Below are positions 7,056 through 16,167 of a DNA stretch of 44,160 nucleotides, piece after piece (the stretch's first letter is position 1; every line of letters starts with the position of its first letter). Both the position numbers and the translations under genes were made by a program. The notes under the pieces are model-generated. The model did no database searches, was not told where the DNA came from, and saw only the letters and a list, made by a program, of their open reading frames with translations. The DNA is from a bacterium F11 (GTDB lineage Bacteria; Elusimicrobiota; Elusimicrobia; F11): NCBI GenBank assembly GCA_002176905.1, contig MSYE01000077.1, positions 1 to 44,160 of the forward strand, in the 5' to 3' direction.

Positions 7056-10000
7056 TTACAAACGAACAGACTTTCCTTCTCGTAGAAAAATAAGTTCGAA
7101 GAAGGCTTTCTTTTTTAGTGATTTTTCCAGGGCCTTTTTGTAGATCTCTGCTTGGATGCGGTAGGGATGAACTGTTTTCTCCATATTAGACGAATCCAAC
7201 TTATTTGTTTTGTAATCAGCAATAATCCACGTTCCCTCATGTTCATAAAGAAGATCAATTACACCCCTCATGAGAACAGGTCCTTTTGGATGGATGTTTT
7301 TTTGTTGGTCAACAGGATAAAGAAAGGGGATCTCGCGACCAATAATGTTAGCGTGGGCTATTCTTTTGTATACCTCACTCTGGACAAATTGGGAAAGAAT
7401 GAGTTCACATTCCTTTTTAATGGCCTCTGATTGAGCCTCTCCCGGAATCAATTCAAATAGCCTACTGTATTTCGAAATTAAATCTTTCAACAAGATCCCT
7501 TGCTTTTTTCCTTCGCTGGTAAAAAACCACTTTTCCAATACCTTATGACACAACAAACCCACCTTGATGGCATGGGCCCGTGGAAGAGGCTCCCCCTCTT
7601 CGTATATAAAGGATCCCTTCTCAACCTCTTCTTTCACCGCTGCGCCCCTGTCCCTCATCTCAGAGGTTGGGGAACTGACCATAGGAATACCTCGATGGAT
7701 TTCCTCCTCCTTTCGGCGGACCTCAATTCTTTTGGCAAGAAGAGCCGGATTCCACTCCGGCGTCAATTTCTCTTTTCGTTCGGGTTGGAAAGTAGAATCT
7801 TTTTCAATCCACGGAACTTCGCTCACATTAAAAGGGCCTACTCCCTTGGCAGAAGAAGATTCCGAGAGATCTGGCCACACACCCGCCTTTTTCAAAAAGC
7901 GAGCGTATTCGGAAGTGGCCGGAGGATTTTCTCTCAAAAGACAGAACACTTTTTCTCTGGCCCGGGTTGTGGCCACATAAAAAATTCGGACCTCTTCTGC
8001 CATTTCTTTTTTTCGCATTTCTTCTTCCAAAAAGACCATGGCGCTGTTGGTGAATCGACTTTTCGGAAGCCTCAACCCAACCTGCCCGGACCGCCAATCT
8101 CGGACCACCACTGGTTTGTTGTTCATTCCTCCTTTGGACGTGCACAGATTGGGCAAAAACAAAACTGGAAATTCCAAACCCTTTGCTTTGTGAATGGTCA
8201 TCAGTTTCACGGCGTTGTATTTGGCATCGGCCAAGGGATTCTCTCCCTCCTCTTTTTCATCCTCACGGTACAACTGAAACCGTTTCACAAAAGATTTTAA
8301 GCTCATGGGATGATCCTGAGACCACTTTTCTGCCAAAGATTTGATCTTCATCAGATTCGCCAATCCCTGCTCTCCATATCGTGATTGGCTCGAGAGAGCC
8401 AAAACCCACGTTTGCTGAAAAAGATCTTCGATCAAATGAGCAGCGGAAACAGTATCTGCCCTTCTAGAAAATGCCTTCAGCAAGGGAAAAAGAGATTTGA
8501 GTTTGTTTTTGTGGCATTTGGGAGTATGGCGATAATCCAAACTTGCCTGTTTTTTAAGATCGAATATCATCTGATCGGTCAAACCGCCAAGAGGAGACCG
8601 AAGGACCCCAACCAAAGCCAAGGTGTCACGGGGATCCGCTATAGCGGAAAGGAGATTCAAAAATTCTGTTACTTCAACCGTCTGATAGAAAAATTTCTCT
8701 CCCTCCGCCAAATAAGGAATATCTCTGTTTTTGAAGACTTCGAGATACTCTTCAAAAGCATTTGCACTTCTAAAAAGAAGCGCACAATCTTCATAAGCCA
8801 ACGGTTTGCCTTGAATATTCTCTCCCAGGTGCTCCTTTATCCAATCTGCTATCCATTCCGCCTCTCTTCTTCGAAAAGCCCCTGCGGAAATGGTTTGATC
8901 TTCGTTTTTCTTAAAAAGGATCATCTCCATCTTACCCTGTTTCTCATTACCCCTGATGGCTTCCAAAGGAGAATAAGCAGACTGAATGTAGGGATCCGGT
9001 TTCATGAGGGCTGGAAAAATGGTGTTAACGGATTCCAACAACCCGGTATGACTTCGGAAATTATTGGAAAGAGTGACTTCCGTGGCCCCTTGATCTTTCA
9101 TCTTATTTCGAAAAGATTCAAAAGCAGCCATATCTGCCCCTCGAAAACGGTAAATTGATTGTTTGGGATCTCCCACCACAAACAACCGTCCTGGTTCCAA
9201 CTGAACCTCACTCCAATGGGGGGCCTGCCTCGCCGGCAGGCGGGCCTGCCTCGCCGGCAGGCGGGCCTGCCTCGCCGGCAGGCGGGCCTGCCCGTCCGTA
9301 CCTTCAGCCAAATAAAACAAAATCTCCCCTTGGGCAGGATCGGTATCTTGAAATTCATCAACGAGGAAAACATCGTACTTCCGTTTGATATCCCGCCGAA
9401 CCAACGGATGGTCCCTTAACAAATTTCGAGCAAAAACCAACAACCCTTCAAAAGAGAGTATTCCCTTTCGGGTGCATTCCCGACGCAAACGGATGATAAA
9501 GGGACGGAGCAGCTCCAATCCTTTTTCAAATAAGGAGCCATCCACCCAAGCCAAGGCTTTGGCCTTCCGTTTGAGGTCTTTCAATATATCACGCGCCGAG
9601 GACCACGCTTTCGGGGGTTTGTCCATACTCATCTGATCAAGCATTTCACGGTCTTCACCTGAAACGGGAATTCCCTTCAATTGGTTCTGAAAGAATTTCT
9701 CTATCGTTTCCAATCCCTCCGAAAAGGATTTCGCACGATCGGGATTAGGGAATTTCTTCTTCAAATTGGCAAGATCATCACAACAACGAGAAACAAAAGT
9801 GGTGAAATCGGTTTTCAAGGGATTTTCCTCAACAGAAACAAAAGAGGAAACAATTCCTTTGACCAGCTCCTTCATATCCGACAGAGGAATCTGATGAAGA
9901 AGGTCTTTCCATAAAACCGCTCTCTTTGCTTTCTCTCCCAATTCATGAGAAAGCCAAAGACGCCACTCCAACTCAAACAATGAGTCAAATACCTCTCCCT

Positions 10001-10445
10001 CATCTTCTCGAAAAGCCGGATCGACATTGGCCTGGAGGGGATAGAGCCTTAAAAGGTGTCCAGCAAAACCATGAATCGTTCCTATTTGTGCTTTTGGGAT
10101 ATCATTTAAAGCCCGTTCAACATTTTCTTTATATCGAGATTTGGCATCGGGAAAACTTTCCCATAAATTTGGGATGGCGTCTGGAGATGTCAGAAGAAAC
10201 CGTAATTCCTTTTCCAAGCGCTCCCGCATTTCTTCAGCGGCTTTCTTTGTAAAGGTGAGGGCCACAATCCGCTCAACGGGAATTTCCTTTCCCAATATAA
10301 GAAAAAGAAGACGATTCACGAGAAGAGTTGTCTTTCCTGTTCCGGCACCAGCCATAACGATCATATTTCGATCAAGTTGGCCAATAGCGAGCTCTCGTTG
10401 ATCCGCATCCGATAATATGTTTTCTTTCATTTCAACGGTGACCAT
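7056..10445 (-). CDS. addA: AddA-type helicase/nuclease (UvrD/RecB superfamily)
   Basis: About 1130 residues of an SF1A helicase fused to a nuclease. Motifs in order: Walker A AGAGTGKTT (near residue 33), VALTFTKKAAEEMRERL, Walker B VDEFQDTDP, motif III VVGDPKQSIYRFRGAD, LSNNFRS, motif V LMTIHKAKGLEFPVLFLPN, motif VI FYVATTRARE, and a C-terminal PD-(D/E)XK nuclease with RGVIDLLYE and IIADYKTNKL. With AddB it resects double-strand breaks for RecA recombination. The start is uncertain: TTG 10460, ATG 10445 or ATG 10430, all overlapping or abutting the addB stop, so the genes are coupled. An odd feature is about 24 residues (DGQARLPARQ...) encoded by a 21-bp tandem palindrome between motifs II and III. 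Confidence 0.93.
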   Translation of the reverse strand: MVTVEMKENILSDADQRELAIGQLDRNMIVMAGAGTGKTTLLVNRLLFLILGKEIPVERIVALTFTKKAAEEMRERLEKELRFLLTSPDAIPNLWESFPDAKSRYKENVERALNDIPKAQIGTIHGFAGHLLRLYPLQANVDPAFREDEGEVFDSLFELEWRLWLSHELGEKAKRAVLWKDLLHQIPLSDMKELVKGIVSSFVSVEENPLKTDFTTFVSRCCDDLANLKKKFPNPDRAKSFSEGLETIEKFFQNQLKGIPVSGEDREMLDQMSMDKPPKAWSSARDILKDLKRKAKALAWVDGSLFEKGLELLRPFIIRLRRECTRKGILSFEGLLVFARNLLRDHPLVRRDIKRKYDVFLVDEFQDTDPAQGEILFYLAEGTDGQARLPARQARLPARQARLPARQAPHWSEVQLEPGRLFVVGDPKQSIYRFRGADMAAFESFRNKMKDQGATEVTLSNNFRSHTGLLESVNTIFPALMKPDPYIQSAYSPLEAIRGNEKQGKMEMILFKKNEDQTISAGAFRRREAEWIADWIKEHLGENIQGKPLAYEDCALLFRSANAFEEYLEVFKNRDIPYLAEGEKFFYQTVEVTEFLNLLSAIADPRDTLALVGVLRSPLGGLTDQMIFDLKKQASLDYRHTPKCHKNKLKSLFPLLKAFSRRADTVSAAHLIEDLFQQTWVLALSSQSRYGEQGLANLMKIKSLAEKWSQDHPMSLKSFVKRFQLYREDEKEEGENPLADAKYNAVKLMTIHKAKGLEFPVLFLPNLCTSKGGMNNKPVVVRDWRSGQVGLRLPKSRFTNSAMVFLEEEMRKKEMAEEVRIFYVATTRAREKVFCLLRENPPATSEYARFLKKAGVWPDLSESSSAKGVGPFNVSEVPWIEKDSTFQPERKEKLTPEWNPALLAKRIEVRRKEEEIHRGIPMVSSPTSEMRDRGAAVKEEVEKGSFIYEEGEPLPRAHAIKVGLLCHKVLEKWFFTSEGKKQGILLKDLISKYSRLFELIPGEAQSEAIKKECELILSQFVQSEVYKRIAHANIIGREIPFLYPVDQQKNIHPKGPVLMRGVIDLLYEHEGTWIIADYKTNKLDSSNMEKTVHPYRIQAEIYKKALEKSLKKKAFFELIFLREGKSVRL
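9223..9298. repeat. GC-rich palindromic tandem repeat inside addA
   Basis: Three perfect 21-bp units beginning at 9223, 9244 and 9265, plus a partial fourth at 9286. Each unit contains GCCTGCC and its inverse GGCAGGC around TCGCC. Read on the minus strand the unit is translated as ARLPARQ, so the repeat adds 7-residue blocks without breaking the frame. The end of the array, GCCTGCCCGTCCG (9286-9298), occurs again at 20103-20115 in another gene, in the same reading frame (DGQA). This resembles protein-coding palindromic elements. Confidence 0.9.
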
Positions 10446-13374
10446 TGGTTTTTTTCTCAACAGAAGACAATTTTTTCGATCGCAGGGCCGCGAGCGTCAT
10501 TCCAGGTCCTTTTTTCGCTCGGTAAGCCGAAGGCCCATGGTTTTTGTGACAAACTGACTGGACCTCACACCACTGACAATATCGTTCATCGGGCAGAATA
10601 AGAAACTCCCCCTTCTTAATAAGGTCCATCTGGGTTTGGATGGTCTCCATAATGGATTTTTTGTAGCAAAGCCAGTCCTCATACGTCAATTCGGCGGGAC
10701 GATCTTCCCCCCCCAACCTTTCGTACACAAAAGAAATCTTATCTGGTCTGATTCCCTTTGAAGCCAGATGATGTTGAACCAGTAAAATGTAGAGGGCCGG
10801 TTGAATTTTTAATCCTTGAAGAGAGGCCAAAAGGGGACGTCGACTTATTTGGCCTGTTTTGTAATCCAAGATGCGAACAGAATCTTTCCCTTGATCCACC
10901 CGATCGGGTTTACCAAACCATTGAATCCCATCCAAAGGGGATTCAAGCTGTGAGATGATCTCCTCTTCAAAAAAAGCGGGTTTGAGATTGTTGTCGGAAA
11001 GATATTGGAGGTCACGGCGCAAAAAATCCCGAAGATCTTGTTCCAGAAGGGACCTATAAATATCCCACAATACAGGATGAACCAACATATCCTTATGGGT
11101 CACAGGGCCAAAAATCTTTTTAAAAACAGACCCAAAATAAGCTTCAGGGAAACGGTGGATGGAATCCCTTTCTTCATCATCCCAACCGCGGTAAAAAGAC
11201 TCGAAGAAATCATGAACCAGGGTTCCTTTCTTGTCGGCTGGCATTTCCTCACCAATAATATCGATTTCCAACGGTTTTAAACCCAATATTTTTGTGACAT
11301 AAAACTGAAACGGACACCGACCAAAAATCTCAAGCCGCGTGGCGGAAACCAAATTATTGGGAAAAATATCCTTCATTTCCAAAGAGGAGATCCGACCATC
11401 AATAGGCCCAGGTTCTCCGAAAGACTGAAAATCGGCCAAAAATTTAAGGCCCTCCTCCAAACCAACTTCATTTTCCTTTAGATGACGCAAATACTGAAGG
11501 GCTGATGTCGAATCTCCAGCTGAAAGATATCGAAAAACAACATCTTGCATTCCAAGCGAGGAGGGGTGCGCCTGCATTATTTTTGCGTGGGTTGGTCTTG
11601 GCAGAGAATGGCTATCAGAATCCATATTGAGACCGTTATTCTCAACAAAAGCTCTCAAAAAAGAGGAGGGCCCGACCAAGTTCCCCTCTTCATCCGAACG
11701 TTGATAGGAGAGGAAAATACTCTTTGTGGCCGACTGGACCAACAAATGAAAAAGCAGCTTCTCTTCTTCTAAGGCCGGTAGTTTCTGACTGATCTTATAC
11801 CCCAACCGATTCAACTGAAATCGCGCTTCATCTCTTAAGAAGGGATCTTCTCGAAGAATTCGTGGAAACACACGTTCTTCAATTCCGACAAGGAAAATTA
11901 CATCAAAGGACAATCCTCTGGCTGCTTCTGCGTGAAGCAAAGAAACACCCAATGGGGAAGAATCGGAAAGAGGAATCTCTGTTGTGAGCCACCGTTCCGA
12001 TAAGGTCTCCAGAAAATCTTTGCGCCGGACCTTGGATCGAAGGAGATCAAACCGACCCATATCTTTTAAACCATCCATCAGATAAGTCCATATTTGATGA
12101 GATTCAGGATCCTGCGGTTTAAAATATTGATTTAGCAAGTCAACCGATATGCGAACCATCTCTGACCACAAACCCAATCCAGGCAACTTTTCTTCTATAT
12201 CAAAATTCTCAATTCCTTGGGGGAGACAAAAATCGGTACGGACCAAAAAATCTTTCTCCATCAGATTTGCGATCTCCGGATCGGTACAAGACAAAAATTG
12301 AAGAAGATGTTCCACCAAAGGAGAAGAAGCCAATGAGCTCTTAACAGAGGCAGAAAAGGGAATGTTCTTTTGTCGTAAAAGAGAAATCCATGTGTCACGA
12401 AACCTGTCTTGGGATCGGGCCACAACAGCCATCTTGGAATAGGGGATGTTCTCATCTTCATGAAATCGAATGATTTCGTTTGCGACGTTCCAGGCTTCAT
12501 CTCGGACACCGGAACAGTTAAAAATATGAATATCTTGGGTTTTGGCCTTAAATTCCTGACCTTCCTCCTTAGCAGAATCATGCAGCCCTTCTTCCTGAGA
12601 AGCTTCTTTTGAAAGTGCCAGCAATACAGTATCACGAAATGATTTCGCAAAAGCATAAGCGGTATGCTCCGAAACATAGGGATAGAAAAGTCGGGCAGGG
12701 TGATATTTAACAACAGCTTCAAAAAAATCCTTCTGAAGACCTGTTAAATCATAGAACCCATAATAGAGAATCTCATCAAACTGCTTAAGGTATGTTGAAT
12801 GTGGGGCCCGCTCTATCGCCTTTTTCAAAATGGCCGACCGTGGCTGGATACTGGGAAGGTTCTCGACACGATCAGAATAGAGTTGATAAAACCGAAGAAG
12901 TTGAAGCAGCCACGCCAGATCAACTTCTCTGCCCAAATAGTCCTCTTTGATGGCATCTAAAATCGAAGGGCCTTGCGAGGGAATTCCGGCATCCACCAAA
13001 TCCCGAATGGTTCCTCGTATTTGAGGAGGGAATCCCTGGGGAACAACCAAATCGGATAATCCTGGGAATGGACGATCTTCTTTCACAATCATTTTGACGA
13101 GGGTGTCAAAAAACAAAGGATCCGATAAAATGGTTTTTTCAAGGCCGCCCTCTTCATCAACAAGGGATTGAGCCAAAGTAGAAAAGGTGTGAAAATGGAC
13201 ATTGATAAACGAAAGATTTTTCTTACCAACAAGGAGCTGAAGTCGTTCGACCAATCGTTGGGAGGGCGCCACGATAGCAACAGGTGAGAAAGGTTGAACT
13301 TTTAACTTCTGGAGATGTTGGATAAACAAGACCTCCAGCGTGGGATGAAAAGGTCCAGAATGAAGGGTTAACAT
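10432..13374 (-). CDS. addB: AddB-type nuclease/helicase-like subunit
   Basis: The product is 980 residues. The N-terminus (PVAIVAPSQRLVERLQLLV) aligns where AddB has a helicase fold but lacks a Walker A GxGK(S/T), as in alphaproteobacterial-type AddB. Later motifs include VSLLHAEAARGLSFDVIFLVGIEERVFP and the C-terminal nuclease with VRILDYKTGQ. EIFGRCPFQFYV together with ERYCQWCEVQSVCHKN supplies the four cysteines of the AddB Fe-S cluster. It pairs with AddA in end resection. I chose ATG 13374 because GAGGTGG lies just upstream; a GTG sits two codons earlier. It is the first gene of the addBA operon, divergent from the coiled-coil gene at 13543. Confidence 0.9.
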   Translation of the reverse strand: MLTLHSGPFHPTLEVLFIQHLQKLKVQPFSPVAIVAPSQRLVERLQLLVGKKNLSFINVHFHTFSTLAQSLVDEEGGLEKTILSDPLFFDTLVKMIVKEDRPFPGLSDLVVPQGFPPQIRGTIRDLVDAGIPSQGPSILDAIKEDYLGREVDLAWLLQLLRFYQLYSDRVENLPSIQPRSAILKKAIERAPHSTYLKQFDEILYYGFYDLTGLQKDFFEAVVKYHPARLFYPYVSEHTAYAFAKSFRDTVLLALSKEASQEEGLHDSAKEEGQEFKAKTQDIHIFNCSGVRDEAWNVANEIIRFHEDENIPYSKMAVVARSQDRFRDTWISLLRQKNIPFSASVKSSLASSPLVEHLLQFLSCTDPEIANLMEKDFLVRTDFCLPQGIENFDIEEKLPGLGLWSEMVRISVDLLNQYFKPQDPESHQIWTYLMDGLKDMGRFDLLRSKVRRKDFLETLSERWLTTEIPLSDSSPLGVSLLHAEAARGLSFDVIFLVGIEERVFPRILREDPFLRDEARFQLNRLGYKISQKLPALEEEKLLFHLLVQSATKSIFLSYQRSDEEGNLVGPSSFLRAFVENNGLNMDSDSHSLPRPTHAKIMQAHPSSLGMQDVVFRYLSAGDSTSALQYLRHLKENEVGLEEGLKFLADFQSFGEPGPIDGRISSLEMKDIFPNNLVSATRLEIFGRCPFQFYVTKILGLKPLEIDIIGEEMPADKKGTLVHDFFESFYRGWDDEERDSIHRFPEAYFGSVFKKIFGPVTHKDMLVHPVLWDIYRSLLEQDLRDFLRRDLQYLSDNNLKPAFFEEEIISQLESPLDGIQWFGKPDRVDQGKDSVRILDYKTGQISRRPLLASLQGLKIQPALYILLVQHHLASKGIRPDKISFVYERLGGEDRPAELTYEDWLCYKKSIMETIQTQMDLIKKGEFLILPDERYCQWCEVQSVCHKNHGPSAYRAKKGPGMTLAALRSKKLSSVEKKTNGHR

Positions 13375-13542
13375 AACCACCTCAATTTCAGCAATTTACC
13401 TCTCATTCGCGGAGTCCCAAAAACATGATAAAATGTATTCTAGAATTTCCCAGAAGCAGAAAGAGAAATAGGATTCAAATTTATGGTCAATTTGTTGCAT
13501 CTTAATAAGTAAAACCCCTAAATTTTAAGGAATTTGAAAATT

Positions 13543-14469
13543 ATGGATAATAATGAGGAAAAATTTTCCAAGGTCCGACCAAAATCCCGTTTAACGCGGG
13601 AGGAGCTGCTGGCTGGGAAAATCCTGCCGTCCGATCACCCAGAAAACACCTCTTCTTTGGATGACCCTCTTTTTCGGTCTCCTGATGATTTGCTGAAGAA
13701 GGCCTTAAAAAAGACACAACCAACACAATCAACAAAACCTGTCAAAAAGAATCCCTCCAGAGAATTTAATATCGAAGACTTAAAATCCGGAACGCCACTG
13801 GGCAAAAAACAGGATAAAACTAAGGAAGATACCTCATCCTTTGGTTTGGACCAAATTGAAATCAAAAATGAGCGCCCTCTTTTTAAAGAGGAAGAACCTC
13901 AAAATCGCGATGAAGAACCCCCAACTGAAAAAGAAGAACCTCCCATGATCACGGAAGAATCCATCATTTTAAAAAGAGGTGAATCTCCTCCAAAAATGGA
14001 TCAAGTGGAAGAAGAGGCACAAGAAAACACAGTCGAAACCGATCCATCCGAAGACTCAACTGAACCCCGACCCTCTTTTATCTTAAATGACGATTCTCAA
14101 TACTTTGATAAAAAGTTAAATGAGCAATATTCCCAACCAAGGGACAAACAGAATCTCATTTCATCGCCTCCGCCTGTTCATCAATCTCCAGCCCAAAAAG
14201 AAGATAAAGTTTCCAGAAATGATGTTCTTCTCAAAACCATTTATGAGATGAAGTATCGCCATGACAAAGAGCTGGCCCGATGGAAACTCTACGAGCAGCA
14301 GGTTAACAACTGGAAGGACCGCGTATTGATGATTGTGGGCCAACTCAAGAAGGAGCTTCTTAAGACCAAGTCAGACCTAAGTGAATTGGATGCCCTGAAA
14401 GAAATGTTAAAGACAAAGGACGAAGAACTCCGAAAGCTGAAACACAACCCAAAGAAAAAAGGGAAATAG
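13543..14469 (+). CDS. Coiled-coil protein, paralogue B flanking addAB
   Basis: The product is 308 residues from ATG 13543 (AAGGAA upstream; a TTG three codons earlier is less likely). The N-terminal two thirds are acidic, Pro/Glu/Lys-rich and probably disordered, with repeats such as EEPPTEKEEPP. The last 90 residues are a coiled coil with WKLYEQQVNNWKDR and KTKDEELRKLKHN, closely matching paralogue A at 6492-7043, as do LLAGK and SPDDLL near the N-terminus. It is divergent from addB (168 bp) and convergent with the Na/Pi transporter gene (5 bp between stops). There is no known domain, signal or membrane segment. The function is unknown. Confidence 0.75.
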   Translation: MDNNEEKFSKVRPKSRLTREELLAGKILPSDHPENTSSLDDPLFRSPDDLLKKALKKTQPTQSTKPVKKNPSREFNIEDLKSGTPLGKKQDKTKEDTSSFGLDQIEIKNERPLFKEEEPQNRDEEPPTEKEEPPMITEESIILKRGESPPKMDQVEEEAQENTVETDPSEDSTEPRPSFILNDDSQYFDKKLNEQYSQPRDKQNLISSPPPVHQSPAQKEDKVSRNDVLLKTIYEMKYRHDKELARWKLYEQQVNNWKDRVLMIVGQLKKELLKTKSDLSELDALKEMLKTKDEELRKLKHNPKKKGK

Positions 14470-14474
14470 AATCC

Positions 14475-16163
14475 CTACTTAATCCCCACCGAAGCTTCAA
14501 CAACGTTAAAAGCATGATCCCCTATCTTCTCAAAGCTCGTTAGCATATCTGAGAAAATAATCCCCGCATATGGATCGCATGTTCCTTTGGTTATCCGATC
14601 AATATGTTCGCCTCGCAAACGATACCGCAAATCATTGAGTTGATTCTCTCTGAGTATGGCCTCATCCAATATTTCTTTTTCGGTTTTCGCCATCTCTTCT
14701 TTAATCGGTCGAACCGTTTCCAAGGCTTTTACGGCCATGGTTTTTAAGTCTGATAATCCCTGCTGACTAAATTGCAAATTCTGCTCTTTCGAGCGGTTAA
14801 AGAGCGTGGCCAACTTCTCACCATGATCTCCCATTCGTTCCAAATCATTGATCATACTGAGCAAAGACAAAACCTTTCTGTTGCTGGCAGTAGACAAATG
14901 TCCGTGGGTCAACTTAGAAAGATAGGCATTGATTTTGTGCTCGAGCTGATCGGTAACCTTTTCATCTTGCAAAATGGAGGAGATGGTTTTATCCAATTTC
15001 TTTCGGTCAACTTCTTTATCCAAAATTCCAACCACTTTTTCTAGCATCGCAATTACCACATCGGTCATCCTCTCCACTTCCTTCTGCGCCGCCTCAACTG
15101 CCAATTCGGGCGTATCCGACAGAGGGGTCGACAAATAGAGGAGATCGCTTTCGTCTCTCGCCTTCCGTTCAGGCAAGATCATCATAATAAAACGTTCCAA
15201 ATGTCTGATGAACATTAATGCAACCATGGTATTAACGATATTAAATATGGTATGAAACGCAGCAATATGAGTGGGAATGGTCAAAAGGAGAGCCTGTTCG
15301 GACTGAGCAAAGGGATTTCCAGGAATGAGAAAATCCACAAGTCTCACAAACGGATTAAAAAGAACAACAGCCCATATAACCCCTAGGATATTAAAAAAGA
15401 AATGCCCAACAGCAGCGCGGCGGGCATTGAGAGGGGCTCCAATGGCGGCGAGGTTCGCCGTAATGGTGGTTCCGATGTTCTCCCCCAAAACCAAGGCAAC
15501 CGCACTTTTGTATCCGATCAGCCCCGTGGCGGCCGCCGCCAACGTAACGGCCATCATCGCACTTGAAGACTGGAAGATCATTGTGAAGAGAGCCCCAAGA
15601 AGAACCAACATCAATCTCGGTCCCAGTTGATCCGATCCAAAGGTACCAATGAGATTGGTGACAAAGGGAGAATCGGTTAGATTCGGAATGGTTTGCTTAA
15701 TAATGGACAGTCCCAAAAACAGGAGCCCAAAACCCACCAAAACCTCTCCAATACGATGAGGCCACCGCCATCGTCGGATAAATTGACTAAAAAATCCAAT
15801 TCCAATAATGGGCAAAGCGAATTTTGTTACTTTTACTTTAAAACCCAAAAGACTCACAATCCATCCTGTTGTGGTCGTCCCAATATTGGCTCCAAAAATG
15901 ATCCCGAGGGATTGATACAGTGACAAAAGCCCGGCACTCACAAAACTCACCACCATCACCGTTGTTGCACTTGATGACTGAACTGCACAAGTAACCAGAA
16001 ACCCCACCAGTGTTGAACTCATTCGGTTTTTGGTGGCCATATTCAATAGTTGTCGCAATCGCCTTCCCGCTGCCTTCTGAAGACCCTCTGACATCACTTT
16101 CATTCCATAGAGAAAAACAGCCAATCCACCAAGAAGATCTAAGGTAATACTCAGCGCTTTCAT
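14475..16163 (-). CDS. Na/Pi cotransporter family protein with C-terminal PhoU-like domain
   Basis: The product is 562 residues. The membrane half holds two inverted Na_Pi_cotrans (PF02690) repeats. QSSSATTVMVVSFVSAGLL and FGANIGTTTTGW are mirrored by QSSSAMMAVTLAAAATGLI and LGENIGTTITAN; the paired QSSS motifs are the signature of NptA/YjbB-type carriers. The C-terminal third (from about residue 350) is a cytoplasmic PhoU-like helical bundle (NDLERMGDHGEKLA, SFEKIGDHAFNVVEA). It probably moves phosphate with sodium. It lies 4 bases after the TauE/SafE gene at the end of the lexA-polymerase run. It is the second phosphate carrier in the window besides Pit. Confidence 0.9.
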   Translation of the reverse strand: MKALSITLDLLGGLAVFLYGMKVMSEGLQKAAGRRLRQLLNMATKNRMSSTLVGFLVTCAVQSSSATTVMVVSFVSAGLLSLYQSLGIIFGANIGTTTTGWIVSLLGFKVKVTKFALPIIGIGFFSQFIRRWRWPHRIGEVLVGFGLLFLGLSIIKQTIPNLTDSPFVTNLIGTFGSDQLGPRLMLVLLGALFTMIFQSSSAMMAVTLAAAATGLIGYKSAVALVLGENIGTTITANLAAIGAPLNARRAAVGHFFFNILGVIWAVVLFNPFVRLVDFLIPGNPFAQSEQALLLTIPTHIAAFHTIFNIVNTMVALMFIRHLERFIMMILPERKARDESDLLYLSTPLSDTPELAVEAAQKEVERMTDVVIAMLEKVVGILDKEVDRKKLDKTISSILQDEKVTDQLEHKINAYLSKLTHGHLSTASNRKVLSLLSMINDLERMGDHGEKLATLFNRSKEQNLQFSQQGLSDLKTMAVKALETVRPIKEEMAKTEKEILDEAILRENQLNDLRYRLRGEHIDRITKGTCDPYAGIIFSDMLTSFEKIGDHAFNVVEASVGIK

Positions 16164-16167
16164 ATAT

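Noticed and set aside
7500..9158. Large plus-strand frames opposite addA
   Set aside because: Shadows of a helicase with all motifs in place; no ribosome site or known domain.
9223..9298. Possible CRISPR array
   Set aside because: Units are directly adjacent with no spacers and are too short; no cas genes.
9155..9419. Plus-strand frames containing the GC-rich repeat
   Set aside because: The repeat lacks stops in several frames; the addA frame explains it fully.
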